A DNA stretch of 61,783 nucleotides from Clostridiales bacterium NK3B98 (GTDB lineage Bacteria; Bacillota; Clostridia; Oscillospirales; Oscillospiraceae). The notes beneath the pieces were generated by a model. That model did not search any database, was not told the DNA's origin, and worked only from the letters and a program-made list of their open reading frames with translations. This document shows, piece by piece, positions 50,836-59,383 of this stretch (its first letter is position 1; each line of letters opens with the position of its first letter). The stretch is from contig ATWA01000010.1 of assembly GCA_000421005.1 (NCBI GenBank), positions 1 to 61,783 of the forward strand, written 5' to 3'. A program made the position numbers and the translations under genes.

Positions 50836-52509
50836 CTATTCCCCTCTCCAGCGATATACTCTTGCCTCATAGGGGCGGAGGGTTCTCTGGGGTGCGTCGG
50901 GATAGCTGCCCAGCAGCAGCTCCGCCCCGTTCCAGTCAAAGCCATGGGGAAAAGACAGCTTCATTGGCTTGGAAGAAAAGGAACAACACACCAGCACCCG
51001 CTCCCCTTTCCAGCGCCGCTCGTACAGATAGAGCTTTCCGCTCAAGGGGCGATGCAGGTGGTAGTCACCCCAGAGCAGGGTTTCACAGTTTTTTCGCAAA
51101 GAAAGACATTTCCGATAGAAGTGCAAAATGCTGTCCGGGTCCTTTTCCTCCGTCTGTACGTTCACCGTCCTGTAATTGGGATTTACCTGAAACCACGGCT
51201 CCCCGGTGGAGAACCCTGCGTTTGCCTCATCGCTCCACTGCACCGGAGTCCGGGCGGAATCCCGGCTGGAGCGGTGGATGCGGCGAATGCGCTTCTCCGG
51301 CTTTTCCCATGTGTGGTAGCGGTGGAAGGCGTGGATACTGGCCACGTCCAGATAGTCATCAATGGATTGGAGTCGGATATTGGTCATGCCAATTTCCTGC
51401 CCCTGATAGACAAAGGGCGTTCCCTGCTGGAACAGGTAGCAGGCGGCCAGCATCTTCCCCGACTCCTTCCAATAATCCTCGCTGCCATAGCGGCTGATGA
51501 CTCTGGGATGATCGTGGTTTTCCAGATAGAGGGCGTTCCATCCCCTTCCCTGTAATCCATACTGCCAGCGGCTGAACGCCCGTTTCAGTTTGCGCAGGGA
51601 AAAGGGATGATGGACGTACTCGGTGAAAAAGCAGTCCGCCATCATGGTGTCAAACTGAATCATCAGATCCAGCACCCGCTCTTTCCCTTCCAGATACCCT
51701 CTTGCCACCGGGAGAGGTGTCATGGGGGCTTCTCCAATTTGCAACGCTCCGTACTCCTGCGCCACGGCACGGAACTGACGGAGGTAGTCCATCAGGTTAG
51801 GGCCGTCCTTATAGTAGGGCAGTCCATTGATGGCGGGCAGAAAGGGGATGCCGTCCGGAAGTGCGGGATGCTTGGAAATAAAGGTAATCACATCCTCCCG
51901 GAAACCATCCACGCCCATGTCCAGCCAGAAGCGCATAATGTCGCAGACCTCCTGCCGCACCTTGGGATTGTCCATGTTCAAATCGGGCTGTTTTCGGGCA
52001 AAGATGTGCAGGTAATACTGTCCCCGCTGGGGGTTGAACTCCCACGCCAGTCCTTCAAACTGGCTGAACCAGTTGTTGGGCGGGGTTTTCCGGTGCTTTT
52101 TCCAACGGGGATCCCGCCAGATGTAGTAGTCGCTATATGGGTTGTCTTTGCCCTTGCAGCTCTCCACAAACCACGGGTGCTCGTCTGAGGTATGGTTGAT
52201 GACCAGATCCAGCAGCACCTTTAATCCCAGAGAGTGGGCTTTGTCCAACACCCGCTGAAATTGGGCAAGGTCTCCGTAGTCCGGGTGGATGTTCCGATAG
52301 TCTGAAATGTCATAGCCGTAGTCTGCGTTGGGAGAGGGATAGATGGGGCTGAACCAGATACCATCCACCCCCAGAGAGGAGATATAGTCCAGCTTGTCAT
52401 AGACGCCGTAGAGATCACCTATCCCGTCTCCGTTGCCGTCGCAGAAGCTGCGAATCCAAATTTGATAAAAGGACATCCCACGAAAGTCAAACTGCTCCAT
52501 GGCACTCAT
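50836..52509 (-). CDS. GH13 alpha-glucosidase
   Basis: A 557-residue cytoplasmic alpha-amylase-family enzyme of the oligo-1,6-glucosidase/trehalose-hydrolase subgroup. Conserved regions are DLVINHTSDEHPWF, the nucleophile Asp in GVDGFREDV, the acid Glu in LQIGEAPM, and the transition-state Asp in LENHDHPRV. The N-terminus SFYQIWIRSFCDGNGDGIGDL and TPVQWSDEANAGFS are typical of this subgroup. The start overlaps the stop of the glycosyltransferase gene as ATGA, which ties the two functions. Confidence 0.92.
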   Translation of the reverse strand: MSAMEQFDFRGMSFYQIWIRSFCDGNGDGIGDLYGVYDKLDYISSLGVDGIWFSPIYPSPNADYGYDISDYRNIHPDYGDLAQFQRVLDKAHSLGLKVLLDLVINHTSDEHPWFVESCKGKDNPYSDYYIWRDPRWKKHRKTPPNNWFSQFEGLAWEFNPQRGQYYLHIFARKQPDLNMDNPKVRQEVCDIMRFWLDMGVDGFREDVITFISKHPALPDGIPFLPAINGLPYYKDGPNLMDYLRQFRAVAQEYGALQIGEAPMTPLPVARGYLEGKERVLDLMIQFDTMMADCFFTEYVHHPFSLRKLKRAFSRWQYGLQGRGWNALYLENHDHPRVISRYGSEDYWKESGKMLAACYLFQQGTPFVYQGQEIGMTNIRLQSIDDYLDVASIHAFHRYHTWEKPEKRIRRIHRSSRDSARTPVQWSDEANAGFSTGEPWFQVNPNYRTVNVQTEEKDPDSILHFYRKCLSLRKNCETLLWGDYHLHRPLSGKLYLYERRWKGERVLVCCSFSSKPMKLSFPHGFDWNGAELLLGSYPDAPQRTLRPYEARVYRWRGE

Positions 52510-53918
52510 TTTCCCCGCAGTTCTTTCATATCGTTTCGGATTTCGTCTGCCATCTTGTCCCAGAAACGTGCGGGGTGGTCTTCGCTGTCCTGCATATTCT
52601 CCATCATGCCCATTGCAGTCTCCCGGAAGTCGTGAAACAGCTCTTTGCCCAGACGGCGCACCTTTTCCTGCTCCATCATGGTCTTGGCCGTCACATGCAC
52701 CAGATAGTCGGTGGCATCCTTATGGTGGGGGTGGAGCATACCGATCTTTTTTTTGGCGAGAATCTGCTCATAGCGGCGGTACGCCTCATTGACGCACTGC
52801 TGCCAGGAAAGATAGATTTCATCCATGGCGTTTTGCCCCACCTGATGGAGGTAAGGCAGATCACCGCAGAACTGTGACAGCAGGGCCGTCATGGCCTGCG
52901 GGGTTTCCGCAATGGTAAACCCGTTTCTGCCATGGGTTACCCCCTCAGCGGCGCAGGAGCCTTCTATCAGCACGCTGGCCAGACCACAGGCGGCCGCCTC
53001 CCGCACCACCAGTCCGTTGGTGTCGAAGGTGGAGGGGAAGAGAAACAGGTCTGCACGGCAGTTCCACGCCCGCAGCGTATCACGGTCGTAGACCGGACCC
53101 ACAAAAATGCACTGATCCGGTTTGTCTCCCCCCATCAGTCCCAGCGCCCGTGCCTGCTGTTCCAGCTTTTCCTGATCCGGGCCTTTGCCCACAAAGACCA
53201 TCCGGAAGTCCTGTCCCGTCTGTGCCAAACCATGGAGGGCATCCAGAATCATGGGAAGTCCCTTGTAGGTCATCAGTCTGCCCACATAGAGGAAGACGGG
53301 AATGTTCTCCGGCAAATCGTAGTTTTCCGTGACCTTTGCCACCGTTTCTGGGTCTACCCTGCCCCGGTCAAAGTCCACGCCGTTGTTCATCACCCGGTAT
53401 TCGCCTTGGAATCCCAGCGATTTCAGGCTCTCTCCCGCACCCTTGCTCACCACCCAGACCTCGTCACAGGCTTCGATATTGCCCACCATGGCGTGAATGC
53501 TCTCCTCCGCCACCGATTTTACCTTGAGAAAGCGGCGCAGGTCAATGTCATACTTGGTGTGATAGGTGAACACTACAGGCGCTCCCGTCTGTTCCCGAAG
53601 CAGGCGGGCAATCACTGTGGCAGAAGCGGGACAATGGGTGTGGATAATGTCCGGCTGGAAGTCGGCAAGCTGAGATACCGCCTTCCCCGCAAAGGGGTTT
53701 CCGGTGCGGTAGCCATTGGTCACCTCGGCAGTGTTGAAGCTGGGGTACGCTACCACCGGATAGGGGTAGCTGTCGTAGTCTGCGCCGGGGTATCGGGGTG
53801 TGCCTACTATCACCTGAGCATGATGGTCAGACTGGAAATAGTTGGCATAGTTCATCATCACATTGACCACCCCGTCAATCACCGGGGGGAAGGAATCATT
53901 CAACAGACAGATTTTCAT
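52506..53918 (-). CDS. GT4-family glycosyltransferase
   Basis: A 470-residue retaining glycosyltransferase with a GT-B fold. The N-terminal MKICLLNDSFPPVIDGVVNV and HTHCPASATVIARLLREQTGAPV bind acceptor; the C-terminal YVGRLMTYKGLPMIL and the EX7E-type FPSTFDTNGLVVREAAACG bind the nucleotide sugar. It resembles diacylglycerol glucosyltransferases, so the product may be a glycolipid, but the acceptor is not certain. The C-terminal 90 residues are an extra helical extension. ATG 53918 follows AGGAGTGG; an upstream frame extension has no homology that I recognise. Confidence 0.88.
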   Translation of the reverse strand: MKICLLNDSFPPVIDGVVNVMMNYANYFQSDHHAQVIVGTPRYPGADYDSYPYPVVAYPSFNTAEVTNGYRTGNPFAGKAVSQLADFQPDIIHTHCPASATVIARLLREQTGAPVVFTYHTKYDIDLRRFLKVKSVAEESIHAMVGNIEACDEVWVVSKGAGESLKSLGFQGEYRVMNNGVDFDRGRVDPETVAKVTENYDLPENIPVFLYVGRLMTYKGLPMILDALHGLAQTGQDFRMVFVGKGPDQEKLEQQARALGLMGGDKPDQCIFVGPVYDRDTLRAWNCRADLFLFPSTFDTNGLVVREAAACGLASVLIEGSCAAEGVTHGRNGFTIAETPQAMTALLSQFCGDLPYLHQVGQNAMDEIYLSWQQCVNEAYRRYEQILAKKKIGMLHPHHKDATDYLVHVTAKTMMEQEKVRRLGKELFHDFRETAMGMMENMQDSEDHPARFWDKMADEIRNDMKELRGK

Positions 53919-53928
53919 ACTTCCACTC

Positions 53929-54507
53929 CTATTCTCCGTTCTCGCTCTTCTCTCTGTTTCGGACAAAGCCGGGCAGCCGTGGTCGGATTCGTTTTGGATA
54001 GAGGGTGGTAAAGCCCTCATATACCCTGTCAAACACCATAAAGACAGCCACAAACAGGACAAACAGCACACCCGTCATCCAGATGCCGTCCGCCAGCAGC
54101 TCCTCTGCCACATCCTGCATCTGAAACAGGTAGATGAGCAGAATATACATCACCGCCTGCTCCAGAGAGAACCAAAGGACTTTTATCAACTGGGAGAGCC
54201 ATTTAGGGCGAATCCTCCAAAACCATGGCCGAAGCATGGGATAGCATCCGAAAAAGAAGTAGACCGCTACCGCCTCCCGGTCCGGCGCAAGCATCAGCGA
54301 AAGCAGCGTAGTGGACGCCCATACCATCCATCCCTCACGCGCGGAGCACTCATAGAGCACCGGAACCAGCAGGACTGCCACATACATGGGCACCGCATAG
54401 GTGGCAATGGGTATCAAACCTCCCGCACACATCAGAGCCGTACCCAAGGCGGTCATCATGGCGCACAGCGCAAGGCTGCGGCTGCTTCGATGGAGCTGTT
54501 CTCTCAT
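53929..54507 (-). CDS. Multi-pass membrane protein, ECF-S-like
   Basis: A 192-residue protein with about five hydrophobic segments. ALCAMMTALGTALMCAGGLI and PMYVAVLLVPVLYE at the N-terminus resemble ECF S-component or related folding, and residues near 75-90 include FFFGCYPMLRP. The C-terminus is basic (YPKRIRPRLPGFVRNREKSE). I cannot assign a function. It lies 10 bases upstream of the glycosyltransferase gene and is likely co-transcribed with it and the GH13 gene. Confidence 0.7.
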   Translation of the reverse strand: MREQLHRSSRSLALCAMMTALGTALMCAGGLIPIATYAVPMYVAVLLVPVLYECSAREGWMVWASTTLLSLMLAPDREAVAVYFFFGCYPMLRPWFWRIRPKWLSQLIKVLWFSLEQAVMYILLIYLFQMQDVAEELLADGIWMTGVLFVLFVAVFMVFDRVYEGFTTLYPKRIRPRLPGFVRNREKSENGE

Positions 54508-54644
54508 AGGATCCCGCCCTTCTGTCCAAACTTTCCAAGGGTATTATACCACACCTTCTCAAAAGTGCAATTTTAATGCGCTCCTGTCTATATGGAGGAA
54601 ATTGTTGTAATAATTAACATTTCATCCTGTTTTGCAAATAATGA

Positions 54645-54673
54645 TTGCTCAAACTGGGAAAATATGTTATAAT
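54645..54673 (+). promoter_or_regulatory. Promoter of GGDEF/EAL gene
   Basis: TTGCTC (54645-54650), 17 bases, perfect TATAAT (54668-54673). The promoter lies inside the longest open frame, which rules out starts before about 54680 and supports the TTG at 54726. Confidence 0.75.
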
Positions 54674-54725
54674 GCCAGTGTCATCAAATTCTTTTTTCAA
54701 AGGATCGGAAGGGAGGCGTACCAAA

Positions 54726-56909
54726 TTGTATCAATTACTGACCCTGGGCACATCTCAGGATTCCTCTTTTTCTTTGGTAGAACGCCTCTCATGCAGTCCC
54801 TTTGATGATCTTCTGGAAGTCGATTTGAACGCCAACCGCTGTTATGTTCTCTATCATGTAGACGGAAAATACTATGTCCCGCTCCACGATAGTACCTTCC
54901 ATGACCTTTATCGGTATTCTCTCAAGCATATCGTCCACCCGGATGACCGGGAATCCTTTGCCGCCCTGATGGAGCCAGAGACCTTATATGATCGGCTGCA
55001 AAAGGCAGATTTTCCCGGTCTGCTCTACGGGCAGTTCCGTTTTCGTCTGGAATCCGGACTTTGGCGGTATACCGAGCTGGATATTGCGGGCGGCGTACAG
55101 CACGGCATGGAACAAGGGATCATTCAGCTCTATCTGTTTGATGTCCAGAATCAAGTGGATCGGCAGTCTGGAGCAAAGGTTTCTGCGTCTTATGCACATG
55201 ACCCCCGTCAGGATAATCGCACCGGGCTGATCCGGGAACGAACCTTCTTTTCTCTGGCACAGACGATGATTGACCGTAGCTCCTGCCAGAATTGGTGTTT
55301 TTTTGTGCTGGATATTCAGCAGTTTAAGCTGCTCAACGAATGGTACGGACGTGATAACGGTGATTTGCTTTTAGGGCATATCGGCGCTGCCCTGGCGACA
55401 CTGGAGGCGGAATGTGGCGGACTGGCAGGGTATCTGGGACAGGACGATTTTTGTATGCTCCTTCCCTATGACCGGCAGCGGATTCAGCGCCTGTATGACG
55501 ACATACTGGCTCAGATGCTCTCATTGGGACCATCTGTGTGTTTTGCCCCATCTATCGGCATCTGTATGCTGGGGGATCGCACAGAGGATGTGATGGATTT
55601 GCTGGATCGGGCATCCCTTGCCTCTGCTGCGGCAAAGAGCGACTTCAAGCAGCGGATTCGCCTTTATCATCCCTCCATGCACGCTCAGACAGAACGGGAA
55701 TATCATATTCTGACAGATTTTCAGCGTGGGCTGCAAAATGGTGAGGTCTTCTTTGTATTGCAGCCTCAGTGTGATCTCTCCACGGGGCAGGTAGTAGGTG
55801 CGGAATCTCTGGCGCGGTGGAGAGGGACTGACGGGCAGATGATCCTCCCCAACGTATTCATCCCGGTTCTGGAAAAGCATGGGTTCATTACAGACCTGGA
55901 TCAGTTCATCTGGGAGCAGGTTTGTCGTTGGCAGAGGAATTGGATTGACCGTGGGAATCTGCCCCTTCCGGTCTCCGTTAATGTGTCTCAGGCGGACTTT
56001 TTCACCATCGACGTGGCCTCCTGTATGGAGCGACTGCTGGAGCAGTATCAGCTTACCCCTGATATGCTGAAAATTGAAATCACTGAGTCCGCTTATGTGG
56101 ACGACTCCTCTGTGGTTGCAAATACAGTCACCCGTCTTCGGGATCGTGGGTTTATGGTGCTGATGGATGACTTCGGCAGCGGTTATTCCTCCCTCAATAT
56201 GCTGGGCAGTCTGAATGTGGACGTGATTAAGCTGGACGCACAGTTTTTGCGGCTCAATCAGGACAATCAGAGCAAGGGTATTCGGATCATCGAATCCATT
56301 ATCAATATGACCCAGAATATGGGGCTGCCCGTCATCGCAGAGGGTGTTGAGACCAAACGGCAGGCGGATTTTCTCGCCAACCTAGGCTGTCAGTACACCC
56401 AGGGCTACTACTTCTACCGTCCCATGGATGTTTCGGAATTTGAGTCTCTTGTCTCCCAGCCCGGCAAGGCGGAGGCCGGAGGGTTCCACTTCCGGGCTCG
56501 CAGCTCCTTCCGTATCCGTGAGTTTATGGATCAGAATGTTTATTCCGACTCGATGCTGAACAATATTCTCGGGGCGTTTGCGTTCTATGAGTGGCACGGG
56601 GAGGATGTGGACATTGTCCGCTTTAACCAGCGCTTCCGGGAGCTGGTGGACGACCCCAACATGGACGACCGGCTGGACTCCATTCAACAGTTCTGCCCCA
56701 AAGAAAGTCAGCAAATGCTTTACAGTGCTTTGGAGGATGCCGTGAATCACCCAGACCAGGGAGCCACCGCCCTGATTCAGACCTATCGCTCCGAAGGGCC
56801 TTTGGCGTCACTTTTATTCCGGTTCTACTACCTTGGCAGCAACGGTGACACCAAGCGGTTTTATGGCACCGCACAGGATGTGAGCCGGTTTCTTCCGTTA
56901 CCGCAGTAG
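54726..56909 (+). CDS. Degenerate GGDEF plus EAL domain c-di-GMP phosphodiesterase
   Basis: A 727-residue cytoplasmic signalling protein. An N-terminal PAS-like region (about 15-130) is followed by a degenerate GGDEF domain (about 150-310), where the active-site loop reads GQDDF instead of GGDEF. The EAL domain (about 330-575) has ESL in place of EAL but keeps Glu, the Asn in NVSQADF, Glu in EITES, DDFGSGYSSL, Lys in VIKLDAQFL and Glu in AEGVET, so phosphodiesterase activity is likely. A 130-residue C-terminal domain follows. The start is TTG 54726 with GGGAGG; a promoter excludes earlier starts. No transmembrane segment is evident. Confidence 0.88.
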   Translation: MYQLLTLGTSQDSSFSLVERLSCSPFDDLLEVDLNANRCYVLYHVDGKYYVPLHDSTFHDLYRYSLKHIVHPDDRESFAALMEPETLYDRLQKADFPGLLYGQFRFRLESGLWRYTELDIAGGVQHGMEQGIIQLYLFDVQNQVDRQSGAKVSASYAHDPRQDNRTGLIRERTFFSLAQTMIDRSSCQNWCFFVLDIQQFKLLNEWYGRDNGDLLLGHIGAALATLEAECGGLAGYLGQDDFCMLLPYDRQRIQRLYDDILAQMLSLGPSVCFAPSIGICMLGDRTEDVMDLLDRASLASAAAKSDFKQRIRLYHPSMHAQTEREYHILTDFQRGLQNGEVFFVLQPQCDLSTGQVVGAESLARWRGTDGQMILPNVFIPVLEKHGFITDLDQFIWEQVCRWQRNWIDRGNLPLPVSVNVSQADFFTIDVASCMERLLEQYQLTPDMLKIEITESAYVDDSSVVANTVTRLRDRGFMVLMDDFGSGYSSLNMLGSLNVDVIKLDAQFLRLNQDNQSKGIRIIESIINMTQNMGLPVIAEGVETKRQADFLANLGCQYTQGYYFYRPMDVSEFESLVSQPGKAEAGGFHFRARSSFRIREFMDQNVYSDSMLNNILGAFAFYEWHGEDVDIVRFNQRFRELVDDPNMDDRLDSIQQFCPKESQQMLYSALEDAVNHPDQGATALIQTYRSEGPLASLLFRFYYLGSNGDTKRFYGTAQDVSRFLPLPQ

Positions 56910-56977
56910 GAGAAAGCCGGAAGAAACACAGTGCGCTGAAGCACAGATTCAAAGACAATACATTGGCCAGTTGTACA

Positions 56978-57013
56978 CAAAAAGCGGAGATGCACTGCAT
57001 CTCCGCTTTTTCT
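56978..57013. terminator. Bidirectional terminator EAL / SH3 genes
   Basis: AAAAAGCGGAGATGCA and TGCATCTCCGCTTTTT form a nearly perfect long stem with A and T runs on both sides, between convergent genes. Confidence 0.92.
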
Positions 57014-57027
57014 ATCATATGGATGGT

Positions 57028-58611
57028 TTATGACTTGGTGGTAAATTTCAGGCTGATCCAGCCGCGTCCATCGGCCAGCTTGCCCCATGCGCCGTAGACG
57101 GCTTCTTCCACGATGGTCAGCTCGTCACCCTTGTACACCGTACCGGAGATGGTTCCGCTGCGGTCAGGAGACTGACGGACATACAGGGCTTCCGTGTTAA
57201 TCTTCACCTTGTAGGACTTGAAGGAAGTCTGCTGGGTGTTCTGGCTTTGGGTGTTCTGGGTGTTTTGGGTGTTTTGCGTGTTCTGAGCAGTGGTCTTGCT
57301 GGTAAACTTAAGGCTAATCCAGCCACGGCCATCGGACAGCTTGCCCCAGGTGTTGCCCTTGCTGTCCTTTTTCTCTGCAACGATGGTGACCGTAGTGCCG
57401 TCCTTCAGCACGCCCACATCGCTGTAATTGGTGCCGGCGTCTTTGCGGATGTACAGGCTGCCATTGTTCTTCACGGTGTAGTTCACAGAACTGGACTGTC
57501 CGCTCTGCTGGTTGGTGTTGCCGCTCTGCTGGGTGTTGCCGCTCTGCTGATTGTTGGCGGCAGTGGTGGCAGAGGTGTACTTCAGATTGATCCAGCCACT
57601 CCCATCAGACAGTTTGCCCCAGGTATTGCCACGGCTGTCTTTTTTCGCCTCGACAATGGTGACGATGGCGTTCTCCTGAAGGCTGGACACCACAGGAGTG
57701 CCGGTGCCTACCCCCTTGCGGACGTTCAGCTCACACTTTACCTTCACGTTGACCGAAGATGTACCCTGCTGGGTCTGCTGAGCATCCTGTGTCTGCTGGG
57801 TAGCCTGATTGCTCTCGCTGGTTTTGCTGGTATAGGACAGGTTGATCCAGCCCTTGCCGTCAGACAGCTTGCCCCAAGTATTGCCACGGCTGTCCTTCTG
57901 TTCAGAGACAATGGCAACTACCTTGTTCTTGCCCAGGGTATCCACCACACCGTTGCTGGTGCCTGCGCCAGAGCGCACATTCAGGTCACACTTCAGCTTC
58001 ACGTTGTAGGAAACAGTGGAGCTCTGACCACTCTGCTGGGTGGTTCCCTGATTGCTGCTTTCGGAGGCAGTAGTCTTTTTGACGTACTTCACGTTGATCC
58101 AGCCCTTGCCGTTGGACAGCTTGCCCCAGGTGTTGCCGCGACTGTCCTTTTTGGCGGTGCTGATCTCCACCACAGTGCCCTCCCGCAGGGTGTCCACTAC
58201 TTCATAGCTGGTTCCTGCGCCAGAGCGCACGTTCAGCGCTCCGGTGGTCTTCACCGAATAAGCGCCGCTGCTCTGCTGGATACTGTCCATGGTTACGGTG
58301 GTATTGGCACTGGTATACTTCAGGTTGATCCAGCCCTTGCCGTCAGACAGCTTGCCCCAGGTGTTGCCCCGGCTGTCCTTTTTGGTCTCAGTAATCTTAC
58401 GGCTGGCGCCCTTGGTCAGACCGCCCGTCACATTATAGCCGCTGCCTGCGCCGCTGCGGATATTCAGGTTATCTGCGGTCACCGTGACAGTACCGGTGGT
58501 GGTTGCGGAGATACTGTATCTGGTTTGGACTGCGCCAGCCGGTAAAGACAGATTTGCACCCATCAGCACAGTGAGGGACAGCGCCCCAGCCACAATTCTA
58601 GTCTTATCCAT
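57028..58611 (-). CDS. Secreted protein with six bacterial SH3 domains
   Basis: A 527-residue protein: a signal peptide (residues 1-28 or so, ending near PAGAVQ), then six SH3b repeats of about 60 residues joined by Gln/Thr/Asn/Ser-rich linkers. Each repeat has an LN(V/I)R(S/K)GAG-type motif and a WGKLSDGKGWI(N/S)LK(Y/F) motif; repeats one to four are most alike. No peptidase, amidase or lysin domain is present, so it is probably a peptidoglycan-binding or surface-adhesion protein. AGGTGA precedes ATG 58611. Linkers with QNTQNTQNTQ-type repeats mark slippage-prone DNA. Confidence 0.88.
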   Translation of the reverse strand: MDKTRIVAGALSLTVLMGANLSLPAGAVQTRYSISATTTGTVTVTADNLNIRSGAGSGYNVTGGLTKGASRKITETKKDSRGNTWGKLSDGKGWINLKYTSANTTVTMDSIQQSSGAYSVKTTGALNVRSGAGTSYEVVDTLREGTVVEISTAKKDSRGNTWGKLSNGKGWINVKYVKKTTASESSNQGTTQQSGQSSTVSYNVKLKCDLNVRSGAGTSNGVVDTLGKNKVVAIVSEQKDSRGNTWGKLSDGKGWINLSYTSKTSESNQATQQTQDAQQTQQGTSSVNVKVKCELNVRKGVGTGTPVVSSLQENAIVTIVEAKKDSRGNTWGKLSDGSGWINLKYTSATTAANNQQSGNTQQSGNTNQQSGQSSSVNYTVKNNGSLYIRKDAGTNYSDVGVLKDGTTVTIVAEKKDSKGNTWGKLSDGRGWISLKFTSKTTAQNTQNTQNTQNTQSQNTQQTSFKSYKVKINTEALYVRQSPDRSGTISGTVYKGDELTIVEEAVYGAWGKLADGRGWISLKFTTKS

Positions 58612-58708
58612 TTCATTCACCTCATAGCGTTCTATTCCAGCCAATGTTCATATACGCGCTCTCTCAGACAGACCGCAGAGAAACATCAGCTCCTTCCATT
58701 GCGATCTT

Positions 58709-58714
58709 ATTATA
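58709..58714 (-). promoter_or_regulatory. Candidate -10 of SH3 gene
   Basis: TATAAT (58714-58709) preceded by GTG on the minus strand, about 100 bases before the start. The -35 region is T-rich and has no good TTGACA match. Confidence 0.4.
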
Positions 58715-58785
58715 CACCCTATTTGAAAAAAAAGACAGTAGTTGACAGCAATTTTTCCTTAAAAACTGATAAATTTTTTCACGCA

Positions 58786-58816
58786 AAAACCAGAGCCCGC
58801 CTAAACGGGCTCCGGT
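58786..58816 (-). terminator. Terminator after small hypothetical gene
   Basis: GAGCCCG and CGGGCTC pair around a short TTTAGG-type loop; on the minus strand TGGTTTTTG follows. Confidence 0.75.
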
Positions 58817-58828
58817 TGCTGACAATCG

Positions 58829-59158
58829 TTATCTACATTCTGTGCAGTCCCTGAGAACAGTGCACCATTCATCCAACTGATGGTTGGCGGTAATCGCCGC
58901 CCAGTCGATCAGGTTGGAAACCACCGGGAGCAAGGTATGCTTCAGCCAGCTTCCAAAGACAGCAGGCGTGATATAGGAGAAAAGCTCACTGGGGATAAAG
59001 ATGGTATCCTCCGCCTGATTGGTGTATCTGCCTCCGTTCCACGTCACCGACCAGTACACAGCCGGTCTGCCTTCCTGCTCGGTCAGTGACAAATCATACA
59101 CTTCTGTTGCACCGTTTGAGGGGACTCCTGTTCCATACAGGTGGATTTGCTCTTTCAT
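58829..59158 (-). CDS. Hypothetical protein, 109 residues
   Basis: A soluble-looking small protein of unknown function. It begins MKEQIHLYGTGVPSNGAT, contains the aromatic segment VYWSVTWNGGRYTNQ and ends LRDCTECR with two cysteines. I recognise no domain. It has an AAAGGCGTGAG ribosome site and its own downstream terminator, which supports it being real. It lies between the SH3 protein and the TRAP permease on the same strand, with 225 bases upstream holding no gene. Confidence 0.6.
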   Translation of the reverse strand: MKEQIHLYGTGVPSNGATEVYDLSLTEQEGRPAVYWSVTWNGGRYTNQAEDTIFIPSELFSYITPAVFGSWLKHTLLPVVSNLIDWAAITANHQLDEWCTVLRDCTECR

Positions 59159-59331
59159 CTGTTACTCACGCCTTTCTAAATCCCCGATATGAACCACGGG
59201 AATGATATATTTTGTTAGACTTCACGCATAAAGCACTTATGTCTAACTGGTTTCCTAATAGATAAAGTATACAGGAAATCCGACAAAATTGCAAGAACTG
59301 TTTTTCATATTTTGTGAAATTTGCAAATAAA

Positions 59332-59366
59332 AATACACGGCACCTCGATGAGAGATGCCGTGTGAA
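59332..59366 (-). terminator. Terminator after TRAP permease gene
   Basis: ACACGGCA and TGCCGTGT (59335-59363), with an inner CTC/GAG pair. On the minus strand ATTTTTATTTG follows. This also ends the 225-base gene-free gap 59159-59383, in which I see nothing else. Confidence 0.85.
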
Positions 59367-59383
59367 AGTAGTGATGGATTCCG

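Noticed and set aside
54645-54725. Upstream start for the GGDEF/EAL gene
   Set aside because: A TTGCTC-N17-TATAAT promoter lies at 54645-54673, so the longer frame would start before transcription. The TTG at 54726 has GGGAGG.
57028-58611. CRISPR-like periodicity in the SH3 gene
   Set aside because: The repeats are about 60 codons long, in frame and diverged; they are protein domains. No CRISPR array or cas gene was found in the window.
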